64,000 nt of DNA from Streptomyces lavendofoliae (GTDB taxonomy: Bacteria > Actinomycetota > Actinomycetes > Streptomycetales > Streptomycetaceae), in assembly GCF_014649735.1 (NCBI RefSeq), contig NZ_BMTP01000004.1, forward strand, positions 248,001 to 312,000. The letters run 5' to 3'. Below, piece by piece: positions 43,895 to 51,678 of this stretch. Every line of letters begins with the position of its first letter. The stretch's first letter is position 1. Under the pieces are notes generated by a model. It had not been told where the DNA came from. It did not search any database and worked only from the letters and a program-made list of their open reading frames with translations. A program made the position numbers and the translations under genes.

Positions 43895-44931
43895 TGGCGC
43901 TCGTCGGCCCGCGCCTGCGTCCGGTCGCGGCGGGTGGCCGGGTGGGGCCGGGACCCCTGCCCGGGCTGGCGCTCGCCGCCGCCGGGGTCGCCGCGGCCCG
44001 GCTGGCGCACCTCGCCGTGCCGGCCGTTCCGATGCTCACCGCCACCGTGGTCCTCGGGGTCGCCGCAGCCCATGTGCCGTGGCTGCGCGACCGCGTCCGG
44101 GGCGGCTGCCGGCCGGGGCTCACCCTGGCGGCCAAGCGCCTGATGCGCGTCGGGGTGGTCCTGCTCGGCCTGCGGCTGAGCCTCGGGGACGTCCTGGGCG
44201 TGGGCTGGTCGACCGTCGCGATGGTCCTCGGCGTCGTGGCCGCGACCTTCGGCGGGACCTGGTGGCTGGGACGCCGCCTCGGGCTGCCGGGCGACCAGCC
44301 GGTGCTCGTCGCCGCGGGGTACGCGATCTGCGGGGCGTCGGCGATCGGCGCGGTCGGCGCGGTGCGGGACAGCGACGAGGACGACGCGGCCACCTCGGTG
44401 GCCCTGGTCACCCTGTGCGGCACGCTCGCCATCGCCGTCCTTCCCCTGCTGCACGGTCCCCTGGGCCTGAGCGACGCGCAGTTCGGGCGCTGGGTGGGGG
44501 CGGGGGTGCACGACGTGGGCCAGGTGGTCGCCGCCGCGCAGACCGCCGGGTCCGGCGCGCTCGGCGAGGCGGTGCTGGTCAAGCTGATGCGGGTCGCGCT
44601 GCTGGCCCCGCTGGTCGCGGCGATGGTGGTGGCGGCGCGGCGCCGGGGGCGGGCCGCGCCGGGGGGCCGCCGCCCGCCGCTGGTGCCGCTGTTCGTGGCG
44701 GGGTTCCTCGCCATGGTGGCGCTGCGCACCACCGGGTGGCTGCCGGAGCCGGTCCTCGGGGCCGCCGGGACGGCTCAGGAACTGCTGCTGGCCGCCGCCC
44801 TGTTCGGGTTGGGCAGCGCGGTGCACCTGCCGACGCTGTCGCGGACCGGGGCGCGGGTCGCCGTGCTGGGGCTGACCGCCTGGGTGCTCGTCGCGGCGGC
44901 GTCGTACGCGGGTGTGGTGCTGACGACCTGA
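43894..44931 (+). CDS. YeiH-family putative sulfate/sulfite exporter
   Basis: This 345-residue protein has about 10 hydrophobic segments and the YeiH (UPF0324) pattern LMRVGVVLLGLRLSLGDVL, AGYAICGASAIGAVGAV and WVGAGVHDVGQVVAAAQ. It is coupled to the cysteine dioxygenase gene by TGATG. Together with the LysR regulator this makes a cysteine-oxidation and sulfite-export module. The exported species is inferred from context and family naming, not shown. The stop is 16 bases from the convergent MarR stop. Confidence 0.9.
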   Translation: MALVGPRLRPVAAGGRVGPGPLPGLALAAAGVAAARLAHLAVPAVPMLTATVVLGVAAAHVPWLRDRVRGGCRPGLTLAAKRLMRVGVVLLGLRLSLGDVLGVGWSTVAMVLGVVAATFGGTWWLGRRLGLPGDQPVLVAAGYAICGASAIGAVGAVRDSDEDDAATSVALVTLCGTLAIAVLPLLHGPLGLSDAQFGRWVGAGVHDVGQVVAAAQTAGSGALGEAVLVKLMRVALLAPLVAAMVVAARRRGRAAPGGRRPPLVPLFVAGFLAMVALRTTGWLPEPVLGAAGTAQELLLAAALFGLGSAVHLPTLSRTGARVAVLGLTAWVLVAAASYAGVVLTT

Positions 44932-44947
44932 GGCGGCCGGCGGCCGG

Positions 44948-45460
44948 TCAGCGCAGCCAGGGCAGGTCGGCGTCGGGGTCCGAGGGCTGGAGGCCCTCCG
45001 CCATGAGCCGCATGATCTCGCCGAGCTGGCCGACCTGTTCGGGGCTGAGCCGGTCGAACACCGCCTGCCGGACGGCGGCGACATGGCCGGGCGCGCTGCG
45101 CTTCAGCACCTCGTAGCCCTCGTCCGTCAGGTAGGCGTTCTGGCCTCGCCTGTCGGAGGGGCAGTCCTCACGGCGTACCCAGCCGCTCCGCTCCAGCCGC
45201 GCCACGGCGTGCGACAGCCGGGACCGGGTGATCTTGGCGTCCTTGGCCAGTTCGGTCATCCGCATGCGGCGGCGCGGGGCCTGGGAGAGCTGGACCAGCA
45301 GGCCGTAGTAGATGTGCGGCATCCCGGCGTCGCGCTGGAGCTGGCGGTCGAGGTGGTCCTCCAGCAGCGTGGTGGCGTGCCGGTACGCGCGCCACACGCG
45401 CTGCTCGTCGTCGCTCAGCCAGCGCGGTCGCTCGTCCCCGCCGTTCGGTGCCGTATCCAT
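44948..45460 (-). CDS. MarR-family transcriptional regulator
   Basis: This 170-residue protein has the MarR winged helix: MPHIYYGLLVQLSQAP, RMRMTELAKDAKITRSRLSH, ERSGWVRREDCPSDRRGQ and NAYLTDEGYEVLKRSAPGH. The start at 45460 gives MDTAPNG; a longer frame lies over the operator. It is divergent from the LigB-type dioxygenase gene (113-base gap), and the palindromes there (45523-45536) are likely its binding sites, so it probably represses itself and the dioxygenase, released by a phenolic ligand. Confidence 0.92.
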   Translation of the reverse strand: MDTAPNGGDERPRWLSDDEQRVWRAYRHATTLLEDHLDRQLQRDAGMPHIYYGLLVQLSQAPRRRMRMTELAKDAKITRSRLSHAVARLERSGWVRREDCPSDRRGQNAYLTDEGYEVLKRSAPGHVAAVRQAVFDRLSPEQVGQLGEIMRLMAEGLQPSDPDADLPWLR

Positions 45461-45522
45461 GTATCCCACTGTACGGCTTCTTGAAAGTTGAACAAAGCCT
45501 CGGTAGGCTTGCGGCGAACCTG

Positions 45523-45536
45523 CTTGAAGATTCAAG
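45523..45536. promoter_or_regulatory. MarR-type palindromic operator
   Basis: CTTGAAGATTCAAG is a perfect 6-bp inverted repeat with a 2-base centre, in the style of MarR sites (TTGAAnnTTCAA). A TAGGAT -10-like box (45541-45546) follows at once, so binding would block the dioxygenase promoter. TTGAAAGTTGAAC at 45481-45493 is a second, weaker site. Confidence 0.75.
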
Positions 45537-45573
45537 TAAGTAGGATGGAAACAGCACGTCAGGAGCCGCCGTC

Positions 45574-46398
45574 ATGACCGCCGCCTTCGAGAAGCCAGTC
45601 CAGCGCGGGACGGCGCCGACGCCCGCCCACGCGCGGATGCCCGCCCTGTACCTCTCCCACGGCGCCCCGCCGCTCGCCGACGACCCCGTCTGGCCCGGCC
45701 AGCTCGCGGCCTGGTCGACCGGCCTGCCGAAGCCCGCCGCGATCCTGATGGTCTCCGCCCACTGGGAGGAGGCCCCGCTGGCCCTCGGCGCCACCGTCAC
45801 CGCGCCGCTGGTGTACGACTTCTGGGGCTTCCCCGGGCACTACTACCGGGTGCGGTACGCGGCCCCCGGCGCGCCCGCCCTCGCCGATTCGGTGCGCAAG
45901 CTGCTGCGCGGACCCGGTACGCCCGTGCAGGACCTCCCCGACCGGGGGCTGGACCACGGGGCGTACGTCCCGCTCGTCGAGATGTACCCGGACGCCGACG
46001 TGCCGGTCCTCCAGATGTCCCTGCCCACGCTGGACCCGGCCCGCCTGATGGACATCGGGCGCAGGCTGGCGCCGCTGCGCGACGAGGGCGTACTGATCGT
46101 CGGGAGCGGGTTCTTCACCCACAACCTGGCGGCGCTGCGGCACGCGGGCGTGCCGGGCTGGTCGGCCGAGTTCGACGACTGGGGCCGGCGGGCGCTGGAC
46201 ACCGGCGACGTGGACGCGCTGCTGGACTTCGCGCACGCCTCGCCCGCCGGTGCGCTCGCCCACCCCCGTACCGAGCACTTCGCGCCCCTGTTCGTGACCC
46301 TGGGAGCCGCCGACGCGGCCGGTGACCTGGCGGGCGGGCGCAGCGTCATCGACGGCTTCTGGATGGGCCTGGCGAAGCGGTCGGTCCAGTTCGGGTAG
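45574..46398 (+). CDS. LigB-type (DODA/YgiD-like) extradiol ring-cleavage dioxygenase
   Basis: This 274-residue protein has the class III extradiol pattern PALYLSHGAPPLADD, ILMVSAHWEE with the metal His, GLDHGAYVPLVEMYP and GSGFFTHNLAALR, all key histidines present. Relatives cleave catechol-type rings or DOPA; the substrate here is unknown. The ATG follows GGAG (8 bases). It is divergent from the MarR gene and flanked by its operators, so it should be induced by a phenolic compound. Confidence 0.92.
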   Translation: MTAAFEKPVQRGTAPTPAHARMPALYLSHGAPPLADDPVWPGQLAAWSTGLPKPAAILMVSAHWEEAPLALGATVTAPLVYDFWGFPGHYYRVRYAAPGAPALADSVRKLLRGPGTPVQDLPDRGLDHGAYVPLVEMYPDADVPVLQMSLPTLDPARLMDIGRRLAPLRDEGVLIVGSGFFTHNLAALRHAGVPGWSAEFDDWGRRALDTGDVDALLDFAHASPAGALAHPRTEHFAPLFVTLGAADAAGDLAGGRSVIDGFWMGLAKRSVQFG

Positions 46399-46421
46399 CG
46401 GGTGGCGTGGTTCTTCAGGTG

Positions 46422-46484
46422 CTCACGGTCCTCACGGTCCTCACGGTCCTCACGGTCCTCACGGTCCTCACGGTCCTCGCGATC
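46422..46484. repeat. 9-bp tandem repeat, seven copies
   Basis: CTCACGGTC is repeated seven times, with a variant CTCGCGATC after it. It lies exactly where the GNAT pseudogene loses similarity. Confidence 0.92.
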
Positions 46485-46485
46485 C

Positions 46486-46698
46486 CTGTGTCGCGGGCGC
46501 CCAGCAGGCGGTGGGGGCCCTCCTCGGGCCGTCCTCCGGGTGGGAGCGCAGCCGGGGGCGTCGCTCCTCCGGGGTGAAGGGGACGGTGTCGAATGTGATG
46601 GCCGTCTCACGGACGTAGTGGTTGGAGATGTCCGTGAGGGCTATGAGGTCAGCGTCCGTTCCCGGTCTGACCTGCACCTCTTCGTCTTCGCGCGGCAT
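46486..46698 (-). pseudogene. GNAT acetyltransferase (phosphinothricin acetyltransferase-like) N-terminal fragment
   Basis: From the ATG at 46698 the leftward frame reads MPREDEEVQVRPGTDADLIA, then ISNHYVRETAITFDTVPFTP and RPRLRSHPEDGPRRAP. This is the first third of the GNAT family that includes phosphinothricin N-acetyltransferases. It then runs into the 9-bp tandem repeat, with the acetyl-CoA-binding part missing. It therefore cannot be active. The gap between the dioxygenase and hrdD genes holds only this fragment, the repeat and the hrdD promoter. Confidence 0.7.
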
Positions 46699-46758
46699 CC
46701 GCCCTCCCCCGGTGGCGCGACAGGGTACTGCAAGATCTCGGGAATCGGCGGGCGGCAT

Positions 46759-46785
46759 GGGAATTCTGTCCGGATTCCAGTCGTT
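46759..46785 (+). promoter_or_regulatory. Sigma-R-type promoter of hrdD
   Basis: GGGAAT (46759-46764) and GTT (46783-46785) are separated by exactly 18 bases, the consensus of the Streptomyces oxidative-stress ECF sigma factor SigR (also close to SigE). The start site should be near 46792, giving a leader of about 55 bases to the hrdD ATG. hrdD being a SigR target is known from S. coelicolor as I recall it. Confidence 0.8.
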
Positions 46786-46846
46786 GTTTCCGTCGGATGC
46801 AGGGCACCCGGGAGGGTGTCGCGACCTACTCAGCAAGGGAGCTCGC

Positions 46847-47854
46847 ATGGCAACCCGTGCCGTCGCCCGTCGTCAGTCCGCCGGCAGTGAGACCAGGACC
46901 AAGGACCGGGCAAGCAGCGTGCGCGCCGTGGGCGGGGAGATCGCCGACCGCGACCTGGTCGGCATGTACCTCGACGAGATCGCGCGCACGCCCCTGCTCG
47001 ACGCCGCCAAGGAGGTCGAGCTGTCCCAGACCATCGAGGCGGGCGTGTTCGCCCAGCAGATCCTCGACGGTGAGGTGGACTCCGACGCCGCGGGCGCGTC
47101 CCGCGAGGAGCTGGAGCGCCTGGTGGCCGAGGGCGAGCGCGCCAAGGACGTCTTCATCCGGTCGAACCTGCGTCTCGTCGTGGCCGTCGCCCGCCGCTAT
47201 CCGCGCAGTGGCCTGCCCCTCCTCGACCTCATCCAGGAGGGCAACGCCGGCCTGGTGCGCGCCGTGGAGAAGTTCGACTACGCCAAGGGCTTCAAGTTCT
47301 CGACGTACGCGACGTGGTGGATCCGCCAGGCCATCACACGGTCGATCGCCGACCAGTCGCGCACCATCCGCCTGCCCGTGCACCTGGTGGAGGAGCTGGG
47401 CCGCATCCGCCGCGTGCAGCGGGAGTTCAACCGCGAGCACGGCCGGGACCCGGAGCCGGCGGAGGTCGCCGCCGAGCTGGGCTCCAACCCGGAACGGGTC
47501 ATCGACGTGCTGGACTGGGCGCGCGACCCGGTGTCGCTGAACATGTCGGTGGACGACGCCGGTGAGACCCAGTTCGGCGACCTCCTGGAGGACACCTCCG
47601 CGGTGTCGCCGGAGCAGTCCGTGCTGACGCTGCTGCGCAGCGAGGAGCTGGACGACCTGATCGCCAAGCTGGACAACCGGACGGCCTCGATCATCCGCAT
47701 GCGGTACGGCATCGAGGACGGCCGTGAGCGGACGCTGACCGAGGTCGGCAAGGAGCACGGACTGACCCGCGAGCGGATCCGCCAGATCGAGAAGCACGCG
47801 CTGCTCGAACTGAAGCGCATGGCCCGCGACACCGGTTTCGACGCGGCGGCCTGA
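46847..47854 (+). CDS. hrdD: HrdD-like group 2 RNA polymerase sigma factor
   Basis: This 335-residue protein has the conserved sigma-70 regions: 1.2 (DRDLVGMYLDEIARTPLLDA), 2 (SNLRLVVAVARRYPRSGLPL, LIQEGNAGLVRAVEKFDY and GFKFSTYATWWIRQAI), 3 (LPVHLVEELGRIRRVQREF) and 4 (TLTEVGKEHGLTRERIRQIE). It lacks the long acidic N-terminal extension of principal HrdB. N-terminus MATRAVARRQSAG and length match S. coelicolor HrdD (about 332). AGGGAG stands 5 bases before the ATG at 46847. The SigR-type promoter upstream suggests induction by thiol-oxidative stress. It is non-essential in relatives. Confidence 0.9.
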   Translation: MATRAVARRQSAGSETRTKDRASSVRAVGGEIADRDLVGMYLDEIARTPLLDAAKEVELSQTIEAGVFAQQILDGEVDSDAAGASREELERLVAEGERAKDVFIRSNLRLVVAVARRYPRSGLPLLDLIQEGNAGLVRAVEKFDYAKGFKFSTYATWWIRQAITRSIADQSRTIRLPVHLVEELGRIRRVQREFNREHGRDPEPAEVAAELGSNPERVIDVLDWARDPVSLNMSVDDAGETQFGDLLEDTSAVSPEQSVLTLLRSEELDDLIAKLDNRTASIIRMRYGIEDGRERTLTEVGKEHGLTRERIRQIEKHALLELKRMARDTGFDAAA

Positions 47855-48219
47855 GCCCCAGCCCCTCCGGGGGCCCGGCCCGAGCCCCTAGCGGGGCGCC
47901 GTGCCGGCGCGTCCCCCCCCCCGCTTCGTCAGCCGTGCCGACGTCTGAGTCGTACGTCTGAGTCGTACGCCTGCGACGTGCCGCCGCCTTCGCCCTGGCC
48001 CCCCGGGGCCGTCCGCGCGGCGTGCGCCGGGCGCACGCTCCGATTGGCCTGTTGGCCCCGCCCCCGTGGCGGGGCCGCCGCCGTCGTACGGCCGCCGTCG
48101 TACGGCCGCCGTCGTACGGCCGCCGTCGTACGGCGGGCGTCGTACGGCCGCCGTCGTACGGCGGGCGCGCGCCGCCCGTCGCCGCCCGTGGGCCACGGCA
48201 CGCGGGCCCGGGGCCGGGA
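47855..48219. other. Intergenic region with direct and palindromic repeats
   Basis: No gene is seen between hrdD and the WYL regulator. A 13-base unit (CGTCTGAGTCGTA) occurs twice near 47941-47966, and six tandem palindromic units occupy 48080-48163. Both genes end here, so it is a termination region. Confidence 0.6.
48080..48163. repeat. 14-bp palindromic tandem repeat, six copies
   Basis: The unit is built on CCGTCGTACGG, itself an inverted repeat, repeated with an exact 14-base period; copies 4 to 6 vary at one or two positions. It can form stacked small hairpins between two convergent genes. Confidence 0.9.
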
Positions 48220-49185
48220 TCAGGGCGCGGCGGGCACCGAGCGCGTCAGGCGGCCGGCCAGGGCGGCGACGTACCCGGCCAGCGCGTCCGGGCCGTGCAC
48301 GGTGAACTCGCAGTCCACCAGCGCCAGGCGCAGCGCCAGCCACTCCACGGAGTCCGCCGACCGGGCGCGCAGCCGGCACGTGTCCTCGCCCGTCGGCGTG
48401 GGCGCGAGGTGCGCGGGCAGCCGGGCGGTGACGAACCGGGCGGGCGCCGCGAAGGTGACGTCCAGGTCGTGCTCGGGCTGCGCGCGCGACGCGGTGTGCG
48501 ACAACAGCTCCGCCGCGTCGCCCGTCGGCAGCTCGCGCGGGGTGAAGCGGGCGGCCGTGGCGAACGGCTCGGTGACCCTGTCCACGCGGAACGTCCGCCA
48601 GTCCTCGCGCTCCAGGTCGTACGCCACCAGGTACCAGCGGTGGCCGGTCGACACCAGGCGGTACGGCTCCACCTGCCGCTTCGACGCGGTCCCGTCGCCC
48701 GCCCGGTAGCCGAACCGGACGCGCTCGTGGGCGGTGACCGCCGCCGCGAGGGTGGTCAGCGTCGACGGGGCGACGGTCGCGCCGTCACCGCGCGTCAGCG
48801 GGATCGTCGCGTGCTGCAGGGTGGCCACCCGGTGCCGCAGGCGGGACGGGAGCACCTGCTCCAGCTTGGCCAGCGCCCGTACCGCCGCCTCCTCCACGCC
48901 TTCGATGGCGTGGCCCGCCCCGGCGCGCAGCCCCACGGCGATGGCCACCGCCTCCTCGTCGTCCAGCAGCAGTGGCGGCATCGCGGCGCCCGCTACCAGC
49001 CGGTACCCGCCGACCGCGCCCCGGCTCGCCTCGACCGGGTAGCCGAGGTCCCGGAGCCGGTCGATGTCGCGGCGGATCGTGCGCGGGCTGACGCCCAGCC
49101 GCTCGGACAGCTCGCTGCCCGGCCACTCGCGCGGGGTCTGGAGGAGCGACAGCAGATTCAGGAGTCGTGCCGGGGTGTCCGTCAT
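48220..49185 (-). CDS. WYL-domain transcriptional regulator
   Basis: This 321-residue protein has a DeoR-type winged helix at residues 1-60 (LLNLLSLLQTPREWPGSELS, RLGVSPRTIRRDIDRLRDLG). A WYL domain follows, with EPYRLVSTGHRWYLVAYDLE and DWRTFRVDRV. The C-terminal WCX extension ends the protein. WYL proteins sense nucleic acid or small ligands and control DNA-damage, phage-defence or catabolic genes. It is divergent from a DHA2-type efflux gene with only 63 bases between starts, so it probably regulates that pump. The ATG at 49185 gives MTDTPARLL; one four codons upstream is possible. Confidence 0.92.
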   Translation of the reverse strand: MTDTPARLLNLLSLLQTPREWPGSELSERLGVSPRTIRRDIDRLRDLGYPVEASRGAVGGYRLVAGAAMPPLLLDDEEAVAIAVGLRAGAGHAIEGVEEAAVRALAKLEQVLPSRLRHRVATLQHATIPLTRGDGATVAPSTLTTLAAAVTAHERVRFGYRAGDGTASKRQVEPYRLVSTGHRWYLVAYDLEREDWRTFRVDRVTEPFATAARFTPRELPTGDAAELLSHTASRAQPEHDLDVTFAAPARFVTARLPAHLAPTPTGEDTCRLRARSADSVEWLALRLALVDCEFTVHGPDALAGYVAALAGRLTRSVPAAP

Positions 49186-49235
49186 GCCTTCCAGCATGCG
49201 CGCCCACTAGGACACGAGCTGACCTATATACGGAT

Positions 49236-49241
49236 TAGATT
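49236..49241 (+). promoter_or_regulatory. Putative -10 box for a leaderless DHA2 pump transcript
   Basis: TAGATT lies 7 bases before the ATG at 49249 with no ribosome-binding site between. AT-rich CTATATACGG just upstream may be part of an operator for the WYL protein. Confidence 0.45.
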
Positions 49242-49248
49242 CCCGGTC

Positions 49249-50784
49249 ATGACCTCCTCCACCACCAGTACCAGCAGTACCAGCGGTACGGCGCCGACGG
49301 CGGCCGATCGCCGGCGATGGCTTGCGCTCGCCATCGTCATGACGGCCGCGTTCATGGACCTCGTCGACGTCACGATCGTCAACATCGCCATTCCCAGCAT
49401 CGAGCGGGACCTGTCCGCCTCGTTCGGCGCGATCCAGTGGATCACCGCCGGTTACGCGCTGGCGTTCGCCGCCGGTCTGATCACCGGTGGGCGGCTGGGC
49501 GACATCTACGGTCGCAAGCGGCTCTTCCTCCTGGGTATGGCCGGCTTCACCCTCGCGTCCGCCCTGTGCGGATTCGCCGCCGGCCCGGAGATGCTCGTCG
49601 CCTCCCGGCTGTTGCAGGGCGCGATGGCCGCGATGATGGTGCCGCAGGTGCTGGCGATCATCCACGTCACCTTCCCGGCGCACGAGCGCGGCAAGGTGTT
49701 CGGGATGTTCGGCGCGATCGTCGGGCTCGGGGCCGTCTCCGGACCGCTGCTCGGCGCGCTGCTCACCCAGTGGAACCTGTTCGGGCTGGAGTGGCGGCCG
49801 ATCTTCCTCATCAACCTGCCGGTCGGTGTCGCCGGGCTGATCCTGGGCCGGAAGTTCATCACCGAGTCGCGCGCCGACCGGGCGATGCGGCTGGACCTGG
49901 TGGGCGTCGCGCTGGTCACGCTGGGCCTGCTCATGCTGATCTACCCGCTGACGCGCGGCCGCGAGCTGGGCTGGCCGCTGTGGGGCCATGTGTGCATGGT
50001 CGCCAGCCTCGCGGTGTTCGGCGCGTTCGTGGCGTACGAGAAGCACAAGACGCGCAAGGACGGGTCGCCGCTGGTCGAGCTGTCGCTGTTCCGGGTCAAG
50101 AGCTTCGCCGCGGGTATCGCGGTGCAGCTGACCTTCGGTGTCGTGATGGGCATCTTCTTCCTGGTCTGGACCCTGTACATGCAGATGGGACTGGGCTGGA
50201 GCCCGCTGAAGGCCGGTCTGACCGGAGTGCCCTTCTCGATCGCGGTGTCCGCCGCCGCCGGGATGTCCGTGCAGAAGCTGGTGCCGCGGTTCGGGCGGAA
50301 GGTGCTCCAGGCCGGCGCGCTGACGATGATCGCCGGGGTGCTCCTCTACATCTGGGCGGCCGGGCGGTACGGGACCGGGATCGAGCCCTGGCAGATGGCC
50401 GCGCCGCTGATCGTGATGGGCGCCGGCATGGGCCTGATCGTGGCGCCGCTGACGGACGCGGTGCTGTCGGACGTGCCGCGCGAGCACGCGGGGTCCGCGT
50501 CCGGCCTGATCAACACGACCGGACAGATGGGCACGGCACTGGGCCTCGGCCTGGTCTCGGTGGTGTTCTTCGGTGTGATCGACGAGGAGCGGCTCGTGCC
50601 CGCCGGGGTCGGGGCCGCGTTCGCGGACGCCTTCCGTGGCTCGCTGTGGTGGGTCGTCGCGGTTCTCGTGGTCATCTTCGCGGTGATGTTCGCCCTGCCG
50701 GGGCGCCCCAAGCAGCACGTCGAGGGCGCGGCGGTGGCCGAGGGCGCAGCGGTCGGCGAGCCGGAGCCGACGCTCACCTGGTGA
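49249..50784 (+). CDS. MFS transporter, DHA2 (14-TM) drug efflux family
   Basis: This 511-residue integral membrane protein has motif D1 (FMDLVDVTIVNIAIPSIERD), motif A (GGRLGDIYGRKRLF) and motif C-like GAIVGLGAVSGPLLGALL, with 14 predicted TM segments. It should export toxic compounds or natural products. It is divergent from the WYL regulator, unlike the other DHA2 pump in the window, which is paired with TetR. A much longer open frame extends upstream through the WYL gene, but this ATG begins the family's N-terminus (TSSTTSTSSTSGTAPTAADR). Confidence 0.93.
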   Translation: MTSSTTSTSSTSGTAPTAADRRRWLALAIVMTAAFMDLVDVTIVNIAIPSIERDLSASFGAIQWITAGYALAFAAGLITGGRLGDIYGRKRLFLLGMAGFTLASALCGFAAGPEMLVASRLLQGAMAAMMVPQVLAIIHVTFPAHERGKVFGMFGAIVGLGAVSGPLLGALLTQWNLFGLEWRPIFLINLPVGVAGLILGRKFITESRADRAMRLDLVGVALVTLGLLMLIYPLTRGRELGWPLWGHVCMVASLAVFGAFVAYEKHKTRKDGSPLVELSLFRVKSFAAGIAVQLTFGVVMGIFFLVWTLYMQMGLGWSPLKAGLTGVPFSIAVSAAAGMSVQKLVPRFGRKVLQAGALTMIAGVLLYIWAAGRYGTGIEPWQMAAPLIVMGAGMGLIVAPLTDAVLSDVPREHAGSASGLINTTGQMGTALGLGLVSVVFFGVIDEERLVPAGVGAAFADAFRGSLWWVVAVLVVIFAVMFALPGRPKQHVEGAAVAEGAAVGEPEPTLTW

Positions 50785-51103
50785 TCTGGCGCTCGCTGAC
50801 GGGGCGACGGGGTCAGGGCTCGCCGCCCCGCCTGGCGCGGCGTCAACCGTTATGGCAATACCTCCGTTGCGGGCCGACGGGTGTGCGGCGCTCGGGGACT
50901 TGGGGGGAACTTGAGATTCAGCGGCTGAGACACATCGTCCGTTTTGCCCGATAAGACGCCCTGGCTTGTCTGCATTAGGGCTGGTTGGTCACATTCTGCG
51001 AGGAATGGGATTCGGTCATCGCCAGCTGTCGATCTTTCGTTCGAGTAATGGTGTGCATATAGTGCTTGATGCTTCGTCAAACGGATTAGGGGAGGGATTG
51101 TCT
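50785..51103. other. Intergenic region leading into a lower-GC island
   Basis: No gene is seen. From about 50900 the base composition falls clearly below the surroundings. The AT-rich stretch around 50990-51080 (TTTCGTTCGAGTAATGG, CATATAGTGC) probably carries the promoter of the small secreted protein. Confidence 0.55.
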
Positions 51104-51544
51104 GTGTTGAAGAAGGCTCGACGTACTTCCAGTGCACTCAGTGTCGCAGCCATGGTTGTGGGTGGCGTGATGCTCAGCACGGGGTCGGCTTCGGCGGCTG
51201 CTTACTGCAGTAGCGCCGGTTACCCGGAGCCGGGTTTTCCGATGTCGCGCTGCACCGTTCTCGGTAGCGGCACGCTGTTTCATCAGAAGTTCAATGCCAG
51301 CGCGACCAAAACTCAGATTACGACCTGGTACACGAAGGACTCGGGAGACCCGATTACGGCCAAGTTCGGCTATAGCCACAGCGGTACGGATTACTGGGCT
51401 GGCAACTTCAATCAGTCGAAGGGGACGACCAAGTCGACCAGCTGGTTCAGCTACACTCCGGACTTCCGCTGCGCCACTACAGTGGGGCTGCTGAGTGTGG
51501 TGGGACAGGGTCGGTATCAGACGCCTCCCGCGAACTGTGGCTAA
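51104..51544 (+). CDS. Small secreted cysteine-containing protein of unknown function
   Basis: This 146-residue protein has a classical signal (KKARRTSSALSVAAMVVGGV and onward to SASA), leaving a mature part of about 114 residues. It contains four cysteines (YCSSAGYP, MSRCTVLG, FRCATTVG and ANCG), probably two disulfides, and aromatic/Gly/Thr-rich repeats (KFGYSHSGTDYWAGNFN). No family is recognised. GGAGGG lies 7 bases before the GTG at 51104; a longer frame has no such site. It is followed by a 12-bp hairpin and then a membrane-anchored protein. The base composition is lower than the chromosome, indicating recent acquisition. Confidence 0.82.
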   Translation: MLKKARRTSSALSVAAMVVGGVMLSTGSASAAAYCSSAGYPEPGFPMSRCTVLGSGTLFHQKFNASATKTQITTWYTKDSGDPITAKFGYSHSGTDYWAGNFNQSKGTTKSTSWFSYTPDFRCATTVGLLSVVGQGRYQTPPANCG

Positions 51545-51576
51545 GGCCTCCTTCGGTCAAGCGGCGTGACCTCATA

Positions 51577-51610
51577 GCGTGCCCCAGGGTGTATCGGTCC
51601 TGGGGCACGC
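51577..51610 (+). terminator. Hairpin between secreted-protein and anchored-protein genes
   Basis: GCGTGCCCCAGG pairs perfectly with CCTGGGGCACGC (12 bp) around a 10-base loop, 33 bases after the stop. It should stop or attenuate transcription before the next gene. Confidence 0.8.
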
Positions 51611-51678
51611 TCGCTCATGCTGTGGAAACTCGAATGGGTGAAGTTTGCTCTTCGGAACAGCTACTGGTGGGGCGTAGG

